Origin: Bacteroidota bacterium
Lineage (GTDB): Bacteria; Bacteroidota; Bacteroidia; Chitinophagales; Chitinophagaceae
DNA: 64,000 nt
Direction of reading: 5' to 3'
Assembly (NCBI GenBank): GCA_947452555.1
Contig: CANGDH010000005.1
Location: 1 to 64,000, forward strand
Position 1 is the first letter of the stretch. Each line of letters begins with the position of its first letter. The position numbers and the translations under genes are program-made. The notes below the pieces were generated by a model. It was not told where the DNA came from, ran no database searches, and saw only the letters and a program-made list of their open reading frames with translations. Below are positions 17,424-26,680 of the stretch, piece after piece.

Positions 17424-18485
17424 CTATTTTATTGGCATTAATTTTTGATATAAACTTGTTAAATCTTGTTGTATTAAATCAGGAGCATATTTACTTACCT
17501 GTATATAAGAAGATTTCCCGAAATCAGAAAGTGATTTCCTTTGTGTAAAAATATCATCAAAAATTGCATCTAACTCCTCAAATGAACCAGGATTGAATAA
17601 CCAACCGTTATGATTATTTTTTACAATTGAAGGCACCCCGCCTACACTGGTGGCAATAATTGGTTTGCCAAATGCCATAGCTTCTAAAATTGAAACAGGT
17701 AAACCTTCAAAATAAGATGGTAAAATATAAATATCGCAATTACTTAAAAGTTGAACTTTATAATCTTCTTGTACCCAACCACAATATTGTATGTTATTAA
17801 TTAATTTCTTGTCTTTTAATAATAATTTTAAACGATCCACTTCCCCATTACCCCCTATTAAAAGTTGTATCTGATTGTTAAGGAAATATTTATTTGAACG
17901 TAAATATTCAATTAGATCAAAAAGGCCTTTATTATCGCATATTTTGCCTAAAAATAACAATTCAATATTATTTGATTCATTTTGGTATTCAAAATATTCA
18001 GGTATTTCAACTGGATTGCCAATAACAACAACATTTTTTAGGCCTAAGCAATTTTGATAAAATAATTTCCATTGATCTGAAAGACATATGACAATATCCA
18101 TATTTCTTAACACAAAAAGAATTAAGTACTTAAAAATTCCAGCATTATTATAATATGTTTCAAATGAACCACTATGGATGTGAAATACTACTTTTTTATT
18201 TAAAATTTTTCCGGTTAATCCTATAATAGATTTTCTTACAAAACTTCCTTTGGCTGCACTATGTAAATGCAATATTTTAATTTGCTTATCAGTCATACAA
18301 ATAATTGAAATTTTAAAAAATATTTGAATAAAATGAAATAGCTTATCCAAAATAATGTCTTTAGAACTAGTAGAAATCACATTTAAATTTTCAAAATGTT
18401 TTGAATACATATTTAAAACAGATCCAATACCACCAAATTCATTAGCTGGGCCAACAAATAATACTTTTTTAAAAATAGAAATCAT
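17424..18485 (-). CDS. Glycosyltransferase family 4
   Basis: A 353-residue GT-B glycosyltransferase. The N-terminal domain begins with FVGPANEFGGIGSVL (acceptor side, glycine-rich loop), and the C-terminal domain carries GKICDNKG, LLIGGNGE and the family E-x7-E element in FEGLPVSILEAMAFGKP. It should use a nucleotide-activated sugar to extend the lipid-linked repeat on the cytoplasmic face of the inner membrane. Sugar and linkage cannot be told. It lies in the middle of the operon, 6 nt after the deacetylase gene. Confidence 0.88.
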   Translation of the reverse strand: MISIFKKVLFVGPANEFGGIGSVLNMYSKHFENLNVISTSSKDIILDKLFHFIQIFFKISIICMTDKQIKILHLHSAAKGSFVRKSIIGLTGKILNKKVVFHIHSGSFETYYNNAGIFKYLILFVLRNMDIVICLSDQWKLFYQNCLGLKNVVVIGNPVEIPEYFEYQNESNNIELLFLGKICDNKGLFDLIEYLRSNKYFLNNQIQLLIGGNGEVDRLKLLLKDKKLINNIQYCGWVQEDYKVQLLSNCDIYILPSYFEGLPVSILEAMAFGKPIIATSVGGVPSIVKNNHNGWLFNPGSFEELDAIFDDIFTQRKSLSDFGKSSYIQVSKYAPDLIQQDLTSLYQKLMPIK

Positions 18486-18491
18486 ACGATT

Positions 18492-19496
18492 TTATTTTGA
18501 TAGACTCTTAGAAAATGTAGTAAGGGTATACCCTTTATTAATAATATAAACTATAAAATCATCTAGATTTTTATATGTATCTGATGTAAAACATTTAGGG
18601 TGTCCAATAATACAAAAATTATATTTTTGATCTTTCTCTACTATTTTAAAAGTATTTAATAAAAAATCTGACTTTTGTGCATCAATAGAAACAGCATCAA
18701 CAGTTTTAAAAATTAGTTTTTTAAATAAACCAAATATGGATGGTTTAATAGCTTCTCCATTTGGTGTTTGCTTAAATTTATTATGAAATATATTTAATAA
18801 TTTTTTCCAAAAATATATTTGTGTTAGTTTATGTGGAGTACAAGGAACTTCAATAAAATATCCTAATTCATCAATTATAGAAGGCTCATGATTAAATCTC
18901 CAAATATCTTTTTTCGGAAATAATCTATAATCATATGAATGTGTCTTACTTTTATAAGATGCACCCGGAACAACAGTTGAATCAATAAAAATACCATTGT
19001 CTTTCATCGATTCCCTAATAAAGCTAAATGGCTCTAAACACCATCCACCTGATCGGTAAGAGATAATTTTATTAATAAAATGAAATTGTAAATTTTTATA
19101 GTATTTATTGAAAATATCGCGTGCTTCTTCTTTTGTGAAATCAGACAACTTAAATCTATTTAAATTCACTTTCCATTCGTCCCCATTATAAAAACAATCT
19201 TCCCAATGAGGGTGTACATGAAGCCCAATTTCATGACCTTGACTTTCTAAAATTTTTAATTGATTAATAATCTTAGTATAGTCTTTTTCGATATTTAAAT
19301 ATTTGTCTTTATACTTATTAAGCGCGTATAAATAGCCTGCATCAACAAAAAATATTGCTTTAAATTGGTATTTATTTAAAACTTTAACAAGATCAAATGT
19401 TGGATTTATAAGACTAAAATCAATGTTATTACCTGGTTTTAATAAAAATAATTCATAATCTAAAGTCAAGTATATATTGATATTATTTTGTTTCAT
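18492..19496 (-). CDS. NodB-like polysaccharide deacetylase family protein
   Basis: A 334-residue protein with the metal site of carbohydrate esterase family 4 relatives. TLDYE places Asp13 and Glu15 at the first motif, HEIGLHVHPH (88-97) gives the histidines of motif 2, and YRSGGW supplies the arginine of motif 3. The first motif has Asp-x-Glu rather than Asp-Asp, as in the WalW-like subgroup of bacterial polysaccharide loci. No signal peptide is seen, so it would act inside the cell, probably on a lipid-linked intermediate. It overlaps no neighbour: 6 nt to the next gene, 9 nt from the previous. Confidence 0.75.
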   Translation of the reverse strand: MKQNNINIYLTLDYELFLLKPGNNIDFSLINPTFDLVKVLNKYQFKAIFFVDAGYLYALNKYKDKYLNIEKDYTKIINQLKILESQGHEIGLHVHPHWEDCFYNGDEWKVNLNRFKLSDFTKEEARDIFNKYYKNLQFHFINKIISYRSGGWCLEPFSFIRESMKDNGIFIDSTVVPGASYKSKTHSYDYRLFPKKDIWRFNHEPSIIDELGYFIEVPCTPHKLTQIYFWKKLLNIFHNKFKQTPNGEAIKPSIFGLFKKLIFKTVDAVSIDAQKSDFLLNTFKIVEKDQKYNFCIIGHPKCFTSDTYKNLDDFIVYIINKGYTLTTFSKSLSK

Positions 19497-19505
19497 ATTT
19501 ATTTA

Positions 19506-20630
19506 TTAAGCAGAATATCCAATTAAATCAAGATAATTTTGATACATACCATCCACATTGAAATTATTTTTTAAATATTCTCTAATACGTTCACCTTTTA
19601 AGGAACTTTCTAATATTGTTTTCCAACTATATGCGATTGAATAAGCATCATTTGGCCTTGTTAACAATCCTGTAACTCCTTCAACCACCATTTCACTAGC
19701 CCCTCCAATATTAGTAAGCGCACAAGGGAGACCAAAAGACATAGCTTCTAACGCAGCAATGGAAAATGTTTCAGTTGCATTTGAAGTGAGTGTAAATACA
19801 TCAGAAATGCCGTAAAAGCCTCTTACATCTGAATATGCACCCATAAAATGTACATATTTTCCTAAACCCTTTTCAGCAACTTTATTTTTTAGTAAACTCA
19901 AATATGATTTTTCCCCACTACCTACAAAGACTAAATGAGCTTTTTGTTGAAATATTTCATGTAAGATAGAAAGCGCTTCTATTGCGTATAAGTGTCCTTT
20001 TTCAGGGTTAATCCTAGCTACTTTGATAATTATTTTGTCAGTCAAATTAAACCCAAAAGCTTCCCTTAATTTTTTATAATTAAAGTTTAATAAAGCTTTT
20101 TCACTATAATAATCAGAATTGACTCCATTATAAATGACTGCGTCATTTAACGTTGGTAGAAAGTACTTATTTCTAAGGTAAAATTTTTGATTGTTACATA
20201 TGTAGATAATATTATCAGTATTTCTAACAACTCTGTAATATAATAAATTTAAAATAAATGTTTTGAAAGATGGAGGTATAGTTGAATGTAATGACAAGTA
20301 AAACTCTATTGAGTTATCAAAGAAAAAAGAAAGTTTTGTTAAGAAAAAAGAGTAAGGATTAATACAAAATACCTTTTTAATATTATTCCTTTTGATGCAT
20401 TTTTTTATCCTGTATGTAATAAAAATATCAAACTTTGATTTTTTTATTATTGTCTCAACTTGAATTTTAGGATTTAATTCATGTAATAAACTAGTATCAT
20501 CACTTAAAGAAATAACAATAGGGTTATAACCTAATAGATAAAAATGATTAACAATACTAATTAAGAATTTTTCAGCTCCGCCCATTGCAAATCCATGAAT
20601 AACAAATGCAATTCTTTTATTTTGAATCAT
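19506..20630 (-). CDS. Glycosyltransferase family 4
   Basis: A 374-residue GT-B enzyme. The start shows AFVIHGFAMGGAEKFL, the classic acceptor-side loop of GT4, and the C-terminal half shows KVARINPEKGH, LVFVGSGE and ETFSIAALEAMSFGLP with the two conserved glutamates. Expected to add one sugar to the repeat unit at the cytoplasmic face of the membrane. It is preceded by the acetyltransferase gene (13-nt gap). Confidence 0.88.
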   Translation of the reverse strand: MIQNKRIAFVIHGFAMGGAEKFLISIVNHFYLLGYNPIVISLSDDTSLLHELNPKIQVETIIKKSKFDIFITYRIKKCIKRNNIKKVFCINPYSFFLTKLSFFFDNSIEFYLSLHSTIPPSFKTFILNLLYYRVVRNTDNIIYICNNQKFYLRNKYFLPTLNDAVIYNGVNSDYYSEKALLNFNYKKLREAFGFNLTDKIIIKVARINPEKGHLYAIEALSILHEIFQQKAHLVFVGSGEKSYLSLLKNKVAEKGLGKYVHFMGAYSDVRGFYGISDVFTLTSNATETFSIAALEAMSFGLPCALTNIGGASEMVVEGVTGLLTRPNDAYSIAYSWKTILESSLKGERIREYLKNNFNVDGMYQNYLDLIGYSA

Positions 20631-20643
20631 AAAATATAATTAA

Positions 20644-21198
20644 CTAAGGATTAATAAAAGTAAATTCAATATAACTCTCAACTGCATTGAATTTTGGAAT
20701 TATTTTAGCAGGATTCCCTATCACAATACTATTATTTGGAATATTCGTATTAACAAAAGAATTTGGAGCAATAAGGACATTATTTCCAATTACAATACCA
20801 CCTACAATAGTTGCATTGGATCCAATCCAAACTTGGTTACCTATAGTTGGTACCCCTTTCATAATCCCTCTATTTGTTTGACCAATAGTCACACCAGACG
20901 TGATATTACAATTGTCTCCAATTACAACAAGGGGATTTATAATAATAGTACCAAAATGTCCTATATAAAAACCTTGACCAATTTTGGTTGAGCTTGGGAT
21001 CTGAAAACCATATTTATAAGTATAATGAATTAAGAGAAATCTGTTAAATATCCACGAAATACTATATTTTTTTGAAAAACTTACTTTTCTAAAATGAAAC
21101 ATAAATTTAAAACCAGGGATAAAGTACCCTTTTATGAAACCTTTAATTCCCACTAGACCTCCATATCTATATAAATCTGCACTAATAAACCTGTTCAT
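20644..21198 (-). CDS. Left-handed beta-helix acetyltransferase (serine acetyltransferase-like)
   Basis: A 184-residue protein with about 90 residues of hexapeptide repeats (GQGFYIGHFGTIIINP, IGDNCNITSGVTIG, IGNQVWIGSNATIVGG, IGNNVLIAPNSFV). The lone His in YIGHFGT fits the catalytic position of CysE/WcaF-type acetyltransferases that use acetyl-CoA. Within this locus it more likely O-acetylates a sugar than serine. The N-terminal 60 residues are basic and aromatic with no membrane span. Neighbouring genes are both glycosyltransferases. Confidence 0.82.
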   Translation of the reverse strand: MNRFISADLYRYGGLVGIKGFIKGYFIPGFKFMFHFRKVSFSKKYSISWIFNRFLLIHYTYKYGFQIPSSTKIGQGFYIGHFGTIIINPLVVIGDNCNITSGVTIGQTNRGIMKGVPTIGNQVWIGSNATIVGGIVIGNNVLIAPNSFVNTNIPNNSIVIGNPAKIIPKFNAVESYIEFTFINP

Positions 21199-21205
21199 TG
21201 TATGT

Positions 21206-22423
21206 TCATTTAGCTCTTTTTAGACGATTGATAGCATTAAATTTGGTATCACATCGAGTATAAGCAGAAATAATTTTCTGTTGATTATAATTAGAATTAA
21301 TAAAAGAATAATCACTTTTCAAATTACGTTCAAGGTCTAAATATCTGTTATTTTCTAAGGCTTTTATTATGGTATTAGTTAAAGAGCTGATAGTTGGTTC
21401 TGTAAGTAATCCATTCACGCCATCATTAATATATTCAGGAAATGAACCGACATTTGAAGCTATAGTAGATTTACCTAAAGCCATTGTAGTCATTAATACT
21501 CCACTTTGCGTAGCATCACGATAAGGACAAACTACAAACTTGCATGACTGTATTAAATCTGATAAAGTATCAATACTAACATATTCATTAATAATAGTAA
21601 TGTGAGATCCATACTTTTCAAGAAAATCATTGTCGATAGGATATTGTAAAAAATTACCAGCAATAACAAAATTTTCATTTGGAAATTTTTCTAGAATATT
21701 GGGTATAGAAGCTAAAAGAATATCAATTCCTTTATAGTACGAAATCCTGCCAAAAAATAAAATAAATGAATTATTTTTAAATTTTATATTTAAAGTAGTA
21801 AAATTTTTAATAAATGAATAGGGTTGCAATTTTAATACATGTTTAGGTATATCTATATTAGGATAATGTATTTGGAACTGAGATTTAGCAAATGATGAAT
21901 AAAAGAAAAAGCCAATAGTTGAACTGAAATAAACAAATTTAGGTATCCTTCTTTTCCAAGAATATTCACCGGAATGTGCAACGGGATCGTGAATTGTAAT
22001 AAATATTTTCTTATTTCTTATATATGGGTAAATGCCGATTGTTCTAGAAGATATAGTATCAAAATGAATTATATCTGGATTTAGTGTATTAATCCATTTA
22101 CCAACTTTTGATGCGATTGTGAAACTAGAAAATGAAAAACCACCTTTAGACGTATGTATCACAAAATGAACTGATGCTAATTGAGAAAAATAATTTTTTA
22201 GTAGATTAAACATTTTATTATCTAATACATTTTCAACTCTTTCAATTGCAGCAAAACCATCTAAACTATCTATGTCTAAAATGGTACTATTTTTAGACTC
22301 CGGTGCTAATTCGATTAAAAGATGAATATCAACTTTATCTTTGAAAGATTTTAATGTTTCAATAGTAGCATCTAAAAAATAAGTATGTGTATAATATACT
22401 ACGGAAATATTAGTACTATTCAT
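21206..22423 (-). CDS. Glycosyltransferase family 4
   Basis: A 405-residue GT-B glycosyltransferase starting at MNSTNISVVYYTH. The C-terminal domain shows FGRISYYKGIDIL, FVIAGN, and a conserved QSGVLMTTMALGK segment where GT4 enzymes bind the nucleotide-sugar phosphates. A longer frame opens 29 codons earlier, but that part is a hydrophobic stretch read out of the end of the Wzx gene, so I reject it. With the chosen ATG the gene overlaps the Wzx stop by 8 nt, consistent with translational coupling. Confidence 0.82.
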   Translation of the reverse strand: MNSTNISVVYYTHTYFLDATIETLKSFKDKVDIHLLIELAPESKNSTILDIDSLDGFAAIERVENVLDNKMFNLLKNYFSQLASVHFVIHTSKGGFSFSSFTIASKVGKWINTLNPDIIHFDTISSRTIGIYPYIRNKKIFITIHDPVAHSGEYSWKRRIPKFVYFSSTIGFFFYSSFAKSQFQIHYPNIDIPKHVLKLQPYSFIKNFTTLNIKFKNNSFILFFGRISYYKGIDILLASIPNILEKFPNENFVIAGNFLQYPIDNDFLEKYGSHITIINEYVSIDTLSDLIQSCKFVVCPYRDATQSGVLMTTMALGKSTIASNVGSFPEYINDGVNGLLTEPTISSLTNTIIKALENNRYLDLERNLKSDYSFINSNYNQQKIISAYTRCDTKFNAINRLKRAK

Positions 22424-23864
22424 TGTTAATTCTAAATTTAAAAAGATATAAAAGAAAAAAAGATATAATAATTGTCCAAAAAATAATAAATAATAATATT
22501 GGCAAGACAAATAAAGAAAAATAATAATAAATAAAAACTAAAATAAAAATTGATAAATAAAAATAAATTGCATGATATAGATTGATAATTTCTCTTTTTA
22601 TCAATATATAATCTTGGCATATATGAAAAATTATAAAAGAAATAAAAATAGCATAATTAACTACAGACAAAGATTTAAAATATAGTAAACCAATAAAACA
22701 AATAAAAATATTAAAAGTTAAACTTATAAGATTTAACCACATATCTGTTTTTTCTAACTTTAAAGCAATTAATAAGTTGGCTTGTAATAAAGCAGTAGGA
22801 AAAATTAAAATTGTTAAAAACATTTCTTTACAATAATAAGATGTTGTCAAATATTTAATTCCAAAAAGAAATGGAATGATGCTATCAGAAAAAGAATAAA
22901 TAAATGTGTAAGCTAATAATCCATATAAAGCATATGAAATAAAAGAAGATATATACAAATTATGGTTAGGCTTTTCTGAATCAATAGATCCGTATATTTT
23001 AACAAGCATTGGAAATATAGAAGTAGAAATGATTATTGGAAGAATTTCAGCAATTGAAAAAAACTTAAAAGAAATTTCATAATTAGAAACATCTTTTAAG
23101 GTAAGTAATTTAGAAACTAAAATATTACCTACCCTCCAATAAATAACAGAACTACTTCCAATTACTATAAACATCCAGTTTGATAAAATAATATGTTTAA
23201 TTTCTGATAAATCTACTTTAGCAAATATTATAGTTTTTAGATTTAAAATATTAGAACTCCCAATTTTAATAAATAAATTTAATGTGATAAAACGTAAAAC
23301 TATTAATAATGAAGCTAGATATATTATAGGAACTGTTGTAATAAATAAAAAACAAGCAGCAATAAATTTTAGTAATGCTTCAATTGTTAAAATTAGAAAT
23401 GTTTTTTTTTGTTCAAATTCTGCAATATTAATGAACTTTATAACATAAATGACGTTATCAAAAATTACATTAATACCAATTAAGAAAGACAAATTTCTGA
23501 TTAATTCATTTTTATACAAAACATATGCAAGTATAATATTAATAATATAAAAAAGTAAACCAGACGACATTTGAATTTTAAAAAACTTATTAATAAGATA
23601 CTGCTTGTCTTTCGAATTCATTAATTCTCTAATAAACCATTGCCCTAAACCTAAAGAAGAAAATGCTAACATAAATCCGTATAAAGTATTTGCAAGTATA
23701 TAATTAGCAAAGTCAGTAGTGCTATATTTTCTTGCAATTACTATAAAGAATATACTAAAAAGAATATTTTGAAAAATATTAGATAAAATTCCCCAAAAAC
23801 TATTTGTAAATAATTGAGAATGTATTTTTTTGATATATAAAATTCGAATTCTATTTATTAGCAT
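22416..23864 (-). CDS. Polysaccharide flippase (Wzx-like, MATE/MVF superfamily)
   Basis: A 482-residue protein with 12 to 14 hydrophobic helices across its whole length and the N-terminal pattern of O-antigen flippases (SNIFQNILFSIFFIVIARKYS...FANYI). It would move the finished lipid-linked repeat across the inner membrane. Its coding sequence is strikingly A+T-rich, visibly more than the core genes. Its start overlaps the Wzy stop by 14 nt and its stop overlaps the next glycosyltransferase by 8 nt. Confidence 0.85.
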   Translation of the reverse strand: MLINRIRILYIKKIHSQLFTNSFWGILSNIFQNILFSIFFIVIARKYSTTDFANYILANTLYGFMLAFSSLGLGQWFIRELMNSKDKQYLINKFFKIQMSSGLLFYIINIILAYVLYKNELIRNLSFLIGINVIFDNVIYVIKFINIAEFEQKKTFLILTIEALLKFIAACFLFITTVPIIYLASLLIVLRFITLNLFIKIGSSNILNLKTIIFAKVDLSEIKHIILSNWMFIVIGSSSVIYWRVGNILVSKLLTLKDVSNYEISFKFFSIAEILPIIISTSIFPMLVKIYGSIDSEKPNHNLYISSFISYALYGLLAYTFIYSFSDSIIPFLFGIKYLTTSYYCKEMFLTILIFPTALLQANLLIALKLEKTDMWLNLISLTFNIFICFIGLLYFKSLSVVNYAIFISFIIFHICQDYILIKREIINLYHAIYFYLSIFILVFIYYYFSLFVLPILLFIIFWTIIISFFLLYLFKFRINNE

Positions 23865-25146
23865 CTAATATATTCCATTTATATCTTGAAAAAAGCAATA
23901 GCGTTAAAACTAAAATTAGTAACCTAATTCTTAAATCTCCTAATGAATAAACAGTGTAGAAACCTACAAGCCAACTACCGATTGATGCAATTAATAATAA
24001 TAAATCATTATCTCTTCCTGAAGAATAATTTTTAAAACCATTAAAAATAGTTAGAAAAAGCATGGCAAAAAGTGCAAAAAAACCAAATATTCCTAATTCA
24101 GTTAAAAATTTTAAATACCCACTTTCAGGATGATCAAAATAAGTAATTTCATTGTTGACTACCCAGAATTGATCTGGATTATGAGCGGCAACATAATTTG
24201 CGTAATTACCAAATCCTATGCCAAAAAAGGGGTGTAATTCAAATGTTCTATAAGCATCCTGCCAAATAGAATATCTGAAATCATAAGCTTCTGATAAGTC
24301 AGCTCCCCTATTTAACATTGCAAATTTATTTGAAAAATTAAAAGCAATAAAAGCCATTGCTACAATACTTGTAAGGATAACAAATTTATATTGAGATTTA
24401 CCGAAAAATAAAATTAAACCAACGCCAAGAAATAGACCACCTAAAGCTGCTCTACCACCTGTATATAATAATGCAACTAAAGTAGAAATTAATAATATAT
24501 AATTCAGTGAAGATAGCTTATTTGATATCGGGTCTTTGATTAAAAAAAGGAAACTAATTGCCGATAAAAATTGTGCATATTTTTGTGGGTCTTGGAAATA
24601 GCTTGGATATCTTATATTAATTCCACTCAATACATTAATATTAGTAGTCTTGTCAAATGTAAAACCAGTACCAAAAATAAATTGACATACTAAAAATAAT
24701 AAGGAAATAACTAATGCAATTTTTAAATATTTAATGATAGTAAAAAAATAGTATCTGTCAGCAAAAAATTCTTCAATTAATATTTTTGCGAATAAATAAA
24801 TTGAAAAAAATTGAATTGAAACTCTAATAGTTTCGTTAGATAAACTTTCAGAGAGTAATAATCCAATAATAATGCTAGTATTTAATATTAAAAATAAAAA
24901 AGTATAAATAAAATCAGATTTAAAGTTTAGTTCTTTTTTCTTATATAAAAGAATAAAAAATAAAAATGTAATTATGTCAAAAATTGCAAATGCAAAATAA
25001 TTGTATGAAATGGTAATAGCCATAAGTGGGTAACCAATTAAAACGAATTTAATATACGATCTATTTTTATCTTTTTTAGTGAAAATCATTACGAGAAAAA
25101 AAAAAATAAAAGTTGAAATAGACAAAATGAGATAGAGCTTATTCAT
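23851..25146 (-). CDS. O-antigen/capsule polymerase (Wzy-like, O-antigen ligase family)
   Basis: A 431-residue membrane protein with about 11 helices and, before the last three, a large outside loop holding FGIGFGNYANYV and FDHPESGYLKFLTELG, which is the pattern of the O-antigen ligase/polymerase family (PF04932-like). In a Wzx/Wzy locus the reading as repeat-unit polymerase is preferred over ligase. I start at MNKLYLIL, 4 nt after the previous stop; an earlier ATG would add 15 residues overlapping that gene. Confidence 0.8.
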   Translation of the reverse strand: MNKLYLILSISTFIFFFLVMIFTKKDKNRSYIKFVLIGYPLMAITISYNYFAFAIFDIITFLFFILLYKKKELNFKSDFIYTFLFLILNTSIIIGLLLSESLSNETIRVSIQFFSIYLFAKILIEEFFADRYYFFTIIKYLKIALVISLLFLVCQFIFGTGFTFDKTTNINVLSGINIRYPSYFQDPQKYAQFLSAISFLFLIKDPISNKLSSLNYILLISTLVALLYTGGRAALGGLFLGVGLILFFGKSQYKFVILTSIVAMAFIAFNFSNKFAMLNRGADLSEAYDFRYSIWQDAYRTFELHPFFGIGFGNYANYVAAHNPDQFWVVNNEITYFDHPESGYLKFLTELGIFGFFALFAMLFLTIFNGFKNYSSGRDNDLLLLIASIGSWLVGFYTVYSLGDLRIRLLILVLTLLLFSRYKWNILDANK

Positions 25147-25150
25147 TTTA

Positions 25151-26059
25151 TTATTTATTATGTTTAAATAATTTAACATCATACCAAACACCAGTCATTC
25201 TACAAATATTTTCAGCTAATGAACAATTACCCAATATTTCGAATCTAGGTAATGCATATATATCTAAAATATTAGCTTCGGTTATATATTTAGGTATTGT
25301 ACTAAACGCAATTTTATAACCTAATTTTTTAAGATAATTTATTTCCCTAATTGAGAAATTTCCGTTTGGATAAGCAAAACTTTCAATTTTTTTTTTAATT
25401 AACCCCTCTAATACTTTTTTAGAATTTGAAATTTCATATAATGATTCATCATTATCACACATTTTCAATATAGGATGTGTAACTGTATGACTTCCAATTG
25501 TAATATTTTTCAAATTAGAGATTTCAATTACTTCATTTACAGTAAGTGATTCTCTTTCTAAAATTATTTTAGATTTAATTTCATTTAAAATGACCAATCT
25601 TTCACGATTAGGTATGGTTTTTAAAAATTCTGTTGTCTTATTGTAAATACCCTCTTTTCGTGCTTGATTAACATACGACCACCAATATCCAATCCCAGTT
25701 TCCATTGGATTTGTTGTTACAAATAAAGTGACAGGAACATTTAGCGCATTAGCAACACTAATAATATTTTCCTTATTGGTATACCAGCCGTCATCTACTG
25801 TAACTAAAACAGCGCCTTTGGGAAATACTTTATATCCATTGAAAATATCAATTATATCATTTACTGAAATAAAAGTGTACCCATGTTTTTTAAGCCAAAA
25901 CAAACATGATTCGAACATACTTTTAGAAGGCTTATGAAAATAGATAGAAATTATGATTTTTTCATTCATTAGTTTTCTTTGCCGCCTCTTAATTACACCT
26001 AATTGTATATATATAAAAGCTATACAGTAGGAAAGTGTATTCCTTAAACTAGGTTTCAT
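25151..26059 (-). CDS. Polysaccharide deacetylase family protein (NodB homology)
   Basis: A 302-residue protein with the NodB signature in clear form: VTVDDGW with Asp89-Asp90, and SHTVTHP with His191 and His195 binding the metal. These enzymes remove N- or O-acetyl groups from polysaccharides. The first 25 residues contain one hydrophobic stretch, so it may be anchored to the membrane. It overlaps the upxY stop by 4 nt (ATGA), so it is translated with it. Another deacetylase-like gene lies 5.7 kb downstream; the two are not close copies. Confidence 0.85.
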   Translation of the reverse strand: MKPSLRNTLSYCIAFIYIQLGVIKRRQRKLMNEKIIISIYFHKPSKSMFESCLFWLKKHGYTFISVNDIIDIFNGYKVFPKGAVLVTVDDGWYTNKENIISVANALNVPVTLFVTTNPMETGIGYWWSYVNQARKEGIYNKTTEFLKTIPNRERLVILNEIKSKIILERESLTVNEVIEISNLKNITIGSHTVTHPILKMCDNDESLYEISNSKKVLEGLIKKKIESFAYPNGNFSIREINYLKKLGYKIAFSTIPKYITEANILDIYALPRFEILGNCSLAENICRMTGVWYDVKLFKHNK

Positions 26060-26586
26060 GATACTAATTTATCTACTCTAAAATTGGAATGATTTAACAA
26101 TTCTATATTATTTATATCAACTTCAGCAGTTATTATATAACCTAAGGAAGGTAAATATAATTTAACTTTATTATTTTCAATAGAAGTTATATCTCCAACT
26201 CGATCCATTAATGGGCCATTTATAATTTTAACCCGATCATTCAAACGTATATCTTTCTTTTCTATTTTTACATTTGAATAGCCGTTTAAAAAGTCTTTGA
26301 TATTGTCAATCTCAGTATCCATGATGACAGCAGGCTTACCAAGCCAGTAAACAAAATTTACAATATCTGATGTAACTTGTTTTATTTTATAAATATCTGT
26401 TGGAAAAGATTTTACAAAAACATAAGATGAGAAAAGTGGTTCATAAACCAATTTATGTCTATCTGTCCATTTTTTAACAACTCTATTTAAAGGACAGTAA
26501 TTTTCAATAGCTCTTTTAGATAATAAACTTGCTACTTTTTTTTCACATCTTGATCTAGTATATAGAACATACCAATTATGAATCAT
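26056..26586 (-). CDS. UpxY family transcription antiterminator (NusG paralogue)
   Basis: A 176-residue NusG-like protein: an NGN domain opening with NWYVLYTRSRCEKKVA and ending near 100, then a KOW domain (about 115-145, LNDRVKIINGPLMDRVG). In Bacteroides, UpxY proteins are encoded first in a capsule operon and let RNA polymerase read through it (family knowledge). Here the gene stands in front of 16 biosynthetic genes, while wza and wzc lie before it. The 94-nt gap upstream contains a two-part RNA hairpin that may be its recognition element (see that entry). Confidence 0.9.
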   Translation of the reverse strand: MIHNWYVLYTRSRCEKKVASLLSKRAIENYCPLNRVVKKWTDRHKLVYEPLFSSYVFVKSFPTDIYKIKQVTSDIVNFVYWLGKPAVIMDTEIDNIKDFLNGYSNVKIEKKDIRLNDRVKIINGPLMDRVGDITSIENNKVKLYLPSLGYIITAEVDINNIELLNHSNFRVDKLVS

Positions 26587-26601
26587 AAAATTATATTTTT
26601 A

Positions 26602-26637
26602 TTGTAGACAACATGGCTTCGCCAACTTCAACTACAA
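26602..26637 (-). promoter_or_regulatory. RNA hairpin in the leader of upxY
   Basis: On the minus strand TTGTAG (26632-26637, read as rc) pairs with CTACAA, enclosing an inner stem TGGC-GAA-GCCA (26614-26624). No T run follows, so it is not a standard terminator. It lies 16 nt before the upxY start and 44 nt after the wzc stop. An antitermination or processing element is an inference from position. Confidence 0.5.
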
Positions 26638-26680
26638 CTTTGAATTAAAAAATATTTAAAATATGTAAAAAGAAGAAAAA

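Noticed and set aside
22424..22510. Upstream extension of the glycosyltransferase at 21206
   Set aside because: A hydrophobic stretch that is simply the end of the Wzx gene read in another frame.
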